Below are positions 36,104 to 36,231 of a stretch of 36,231 nt of DNA, one piece after another. Positions within the stretch are counted from its first letter, which is position 1. The number at the start of each line of letters is the position of its first letter. Position numbers and translations under genes: made by a program. Source of the stretch: Thermoplasmata archaeon (GTDB lineage Archaea; Thermoplasmatota; Thermoplasmata; Thermoplasmatales; Thermoplasmataceae); the NCBI GenBank assembly GCA_021822985.1, contig JAKAPZ010000011.1, positions 1-36,231 of the forward strand, given 5' to 3'. The notes below the pieces were generated by a model. That model was not told where the DNA came from, searched no databases, and was given only the letters and a program-made list of their open reading frames with translations.

Positions 36104-36231
36104 TCTACAGCCAAATGGTATATCCATATAATATTTTAACTGTTGAGCGCAGGAAGGAATTTTGAACATCAAAAATAGAGGGTCTGATATCAGAAGTTAT
36201 TGTTGTGGAAAATGTAATTTGTGCCCATGGC

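Noticed and set aside
1-36231. CRISPR array or cas genes
   Set aside because: No regularly spaced repeats or Cas motifs found while reading; the only close direct repeats are intragenic (16532-16584) or the sedolisin domain duplication.

Overview
The window looks like a chromosomal segment of a Thermoplasmatales-type archaeon (inferred from gene content: archaeal alaS, fibrillarin, aEF-1beta, Sec61beta, a mevalonate-3-kinase-like GHMP enzyme, a tricorn-cofactor-type M1 aminopeptidase). Positions ~1-21.5 kb are mostly compact housekeeping genes: glycosyltransferase, Zn-ribbon + EF-1beta, flpA, alaS, S2P-like membrane protein, COG3199 kinase, DUF2070, aroC, sdhABC plus a small membrane subunit, ATP-dependent DNA ligase, RPA-like OB protein, vapBC, a BtuF-like protein, DsrE, mevalonate 3-kinase, signal peptidase and Sec61beta. 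Positions ~21.5-36.2 kb are more AT-rich and accessory: a frameshifted winged-helix gene, a sedolisin (S53) with duplicated C-terminal domains, a giant type-IV-pilin-like surface protein, an interrupted tricorn-cofactor aminopeptidase, a tandem pair of paralogous secreted proteins, a broken DDE transposase, and a degenerate tyrosine recombinase that runs into the 3' end of a tRNA-Ala(GGC) gene. Items most worth a second look: the S2P homologue with a degenerate HExxH motif; an SdhC that resembles mycobacterial Sdh1 and may carry Rieske-type ligands; frameshifts at homopolymers (A6 in the wHTH gene, G11 in the integrase); the frameshifted F3-like aminopeptidase; the tandem secreted paralogues; and the ATACG/CGTAT operator in front of vapBC. 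No CRISPR array or rRNA was seen. Family names come from motif reading and memory, because no searches could be run.
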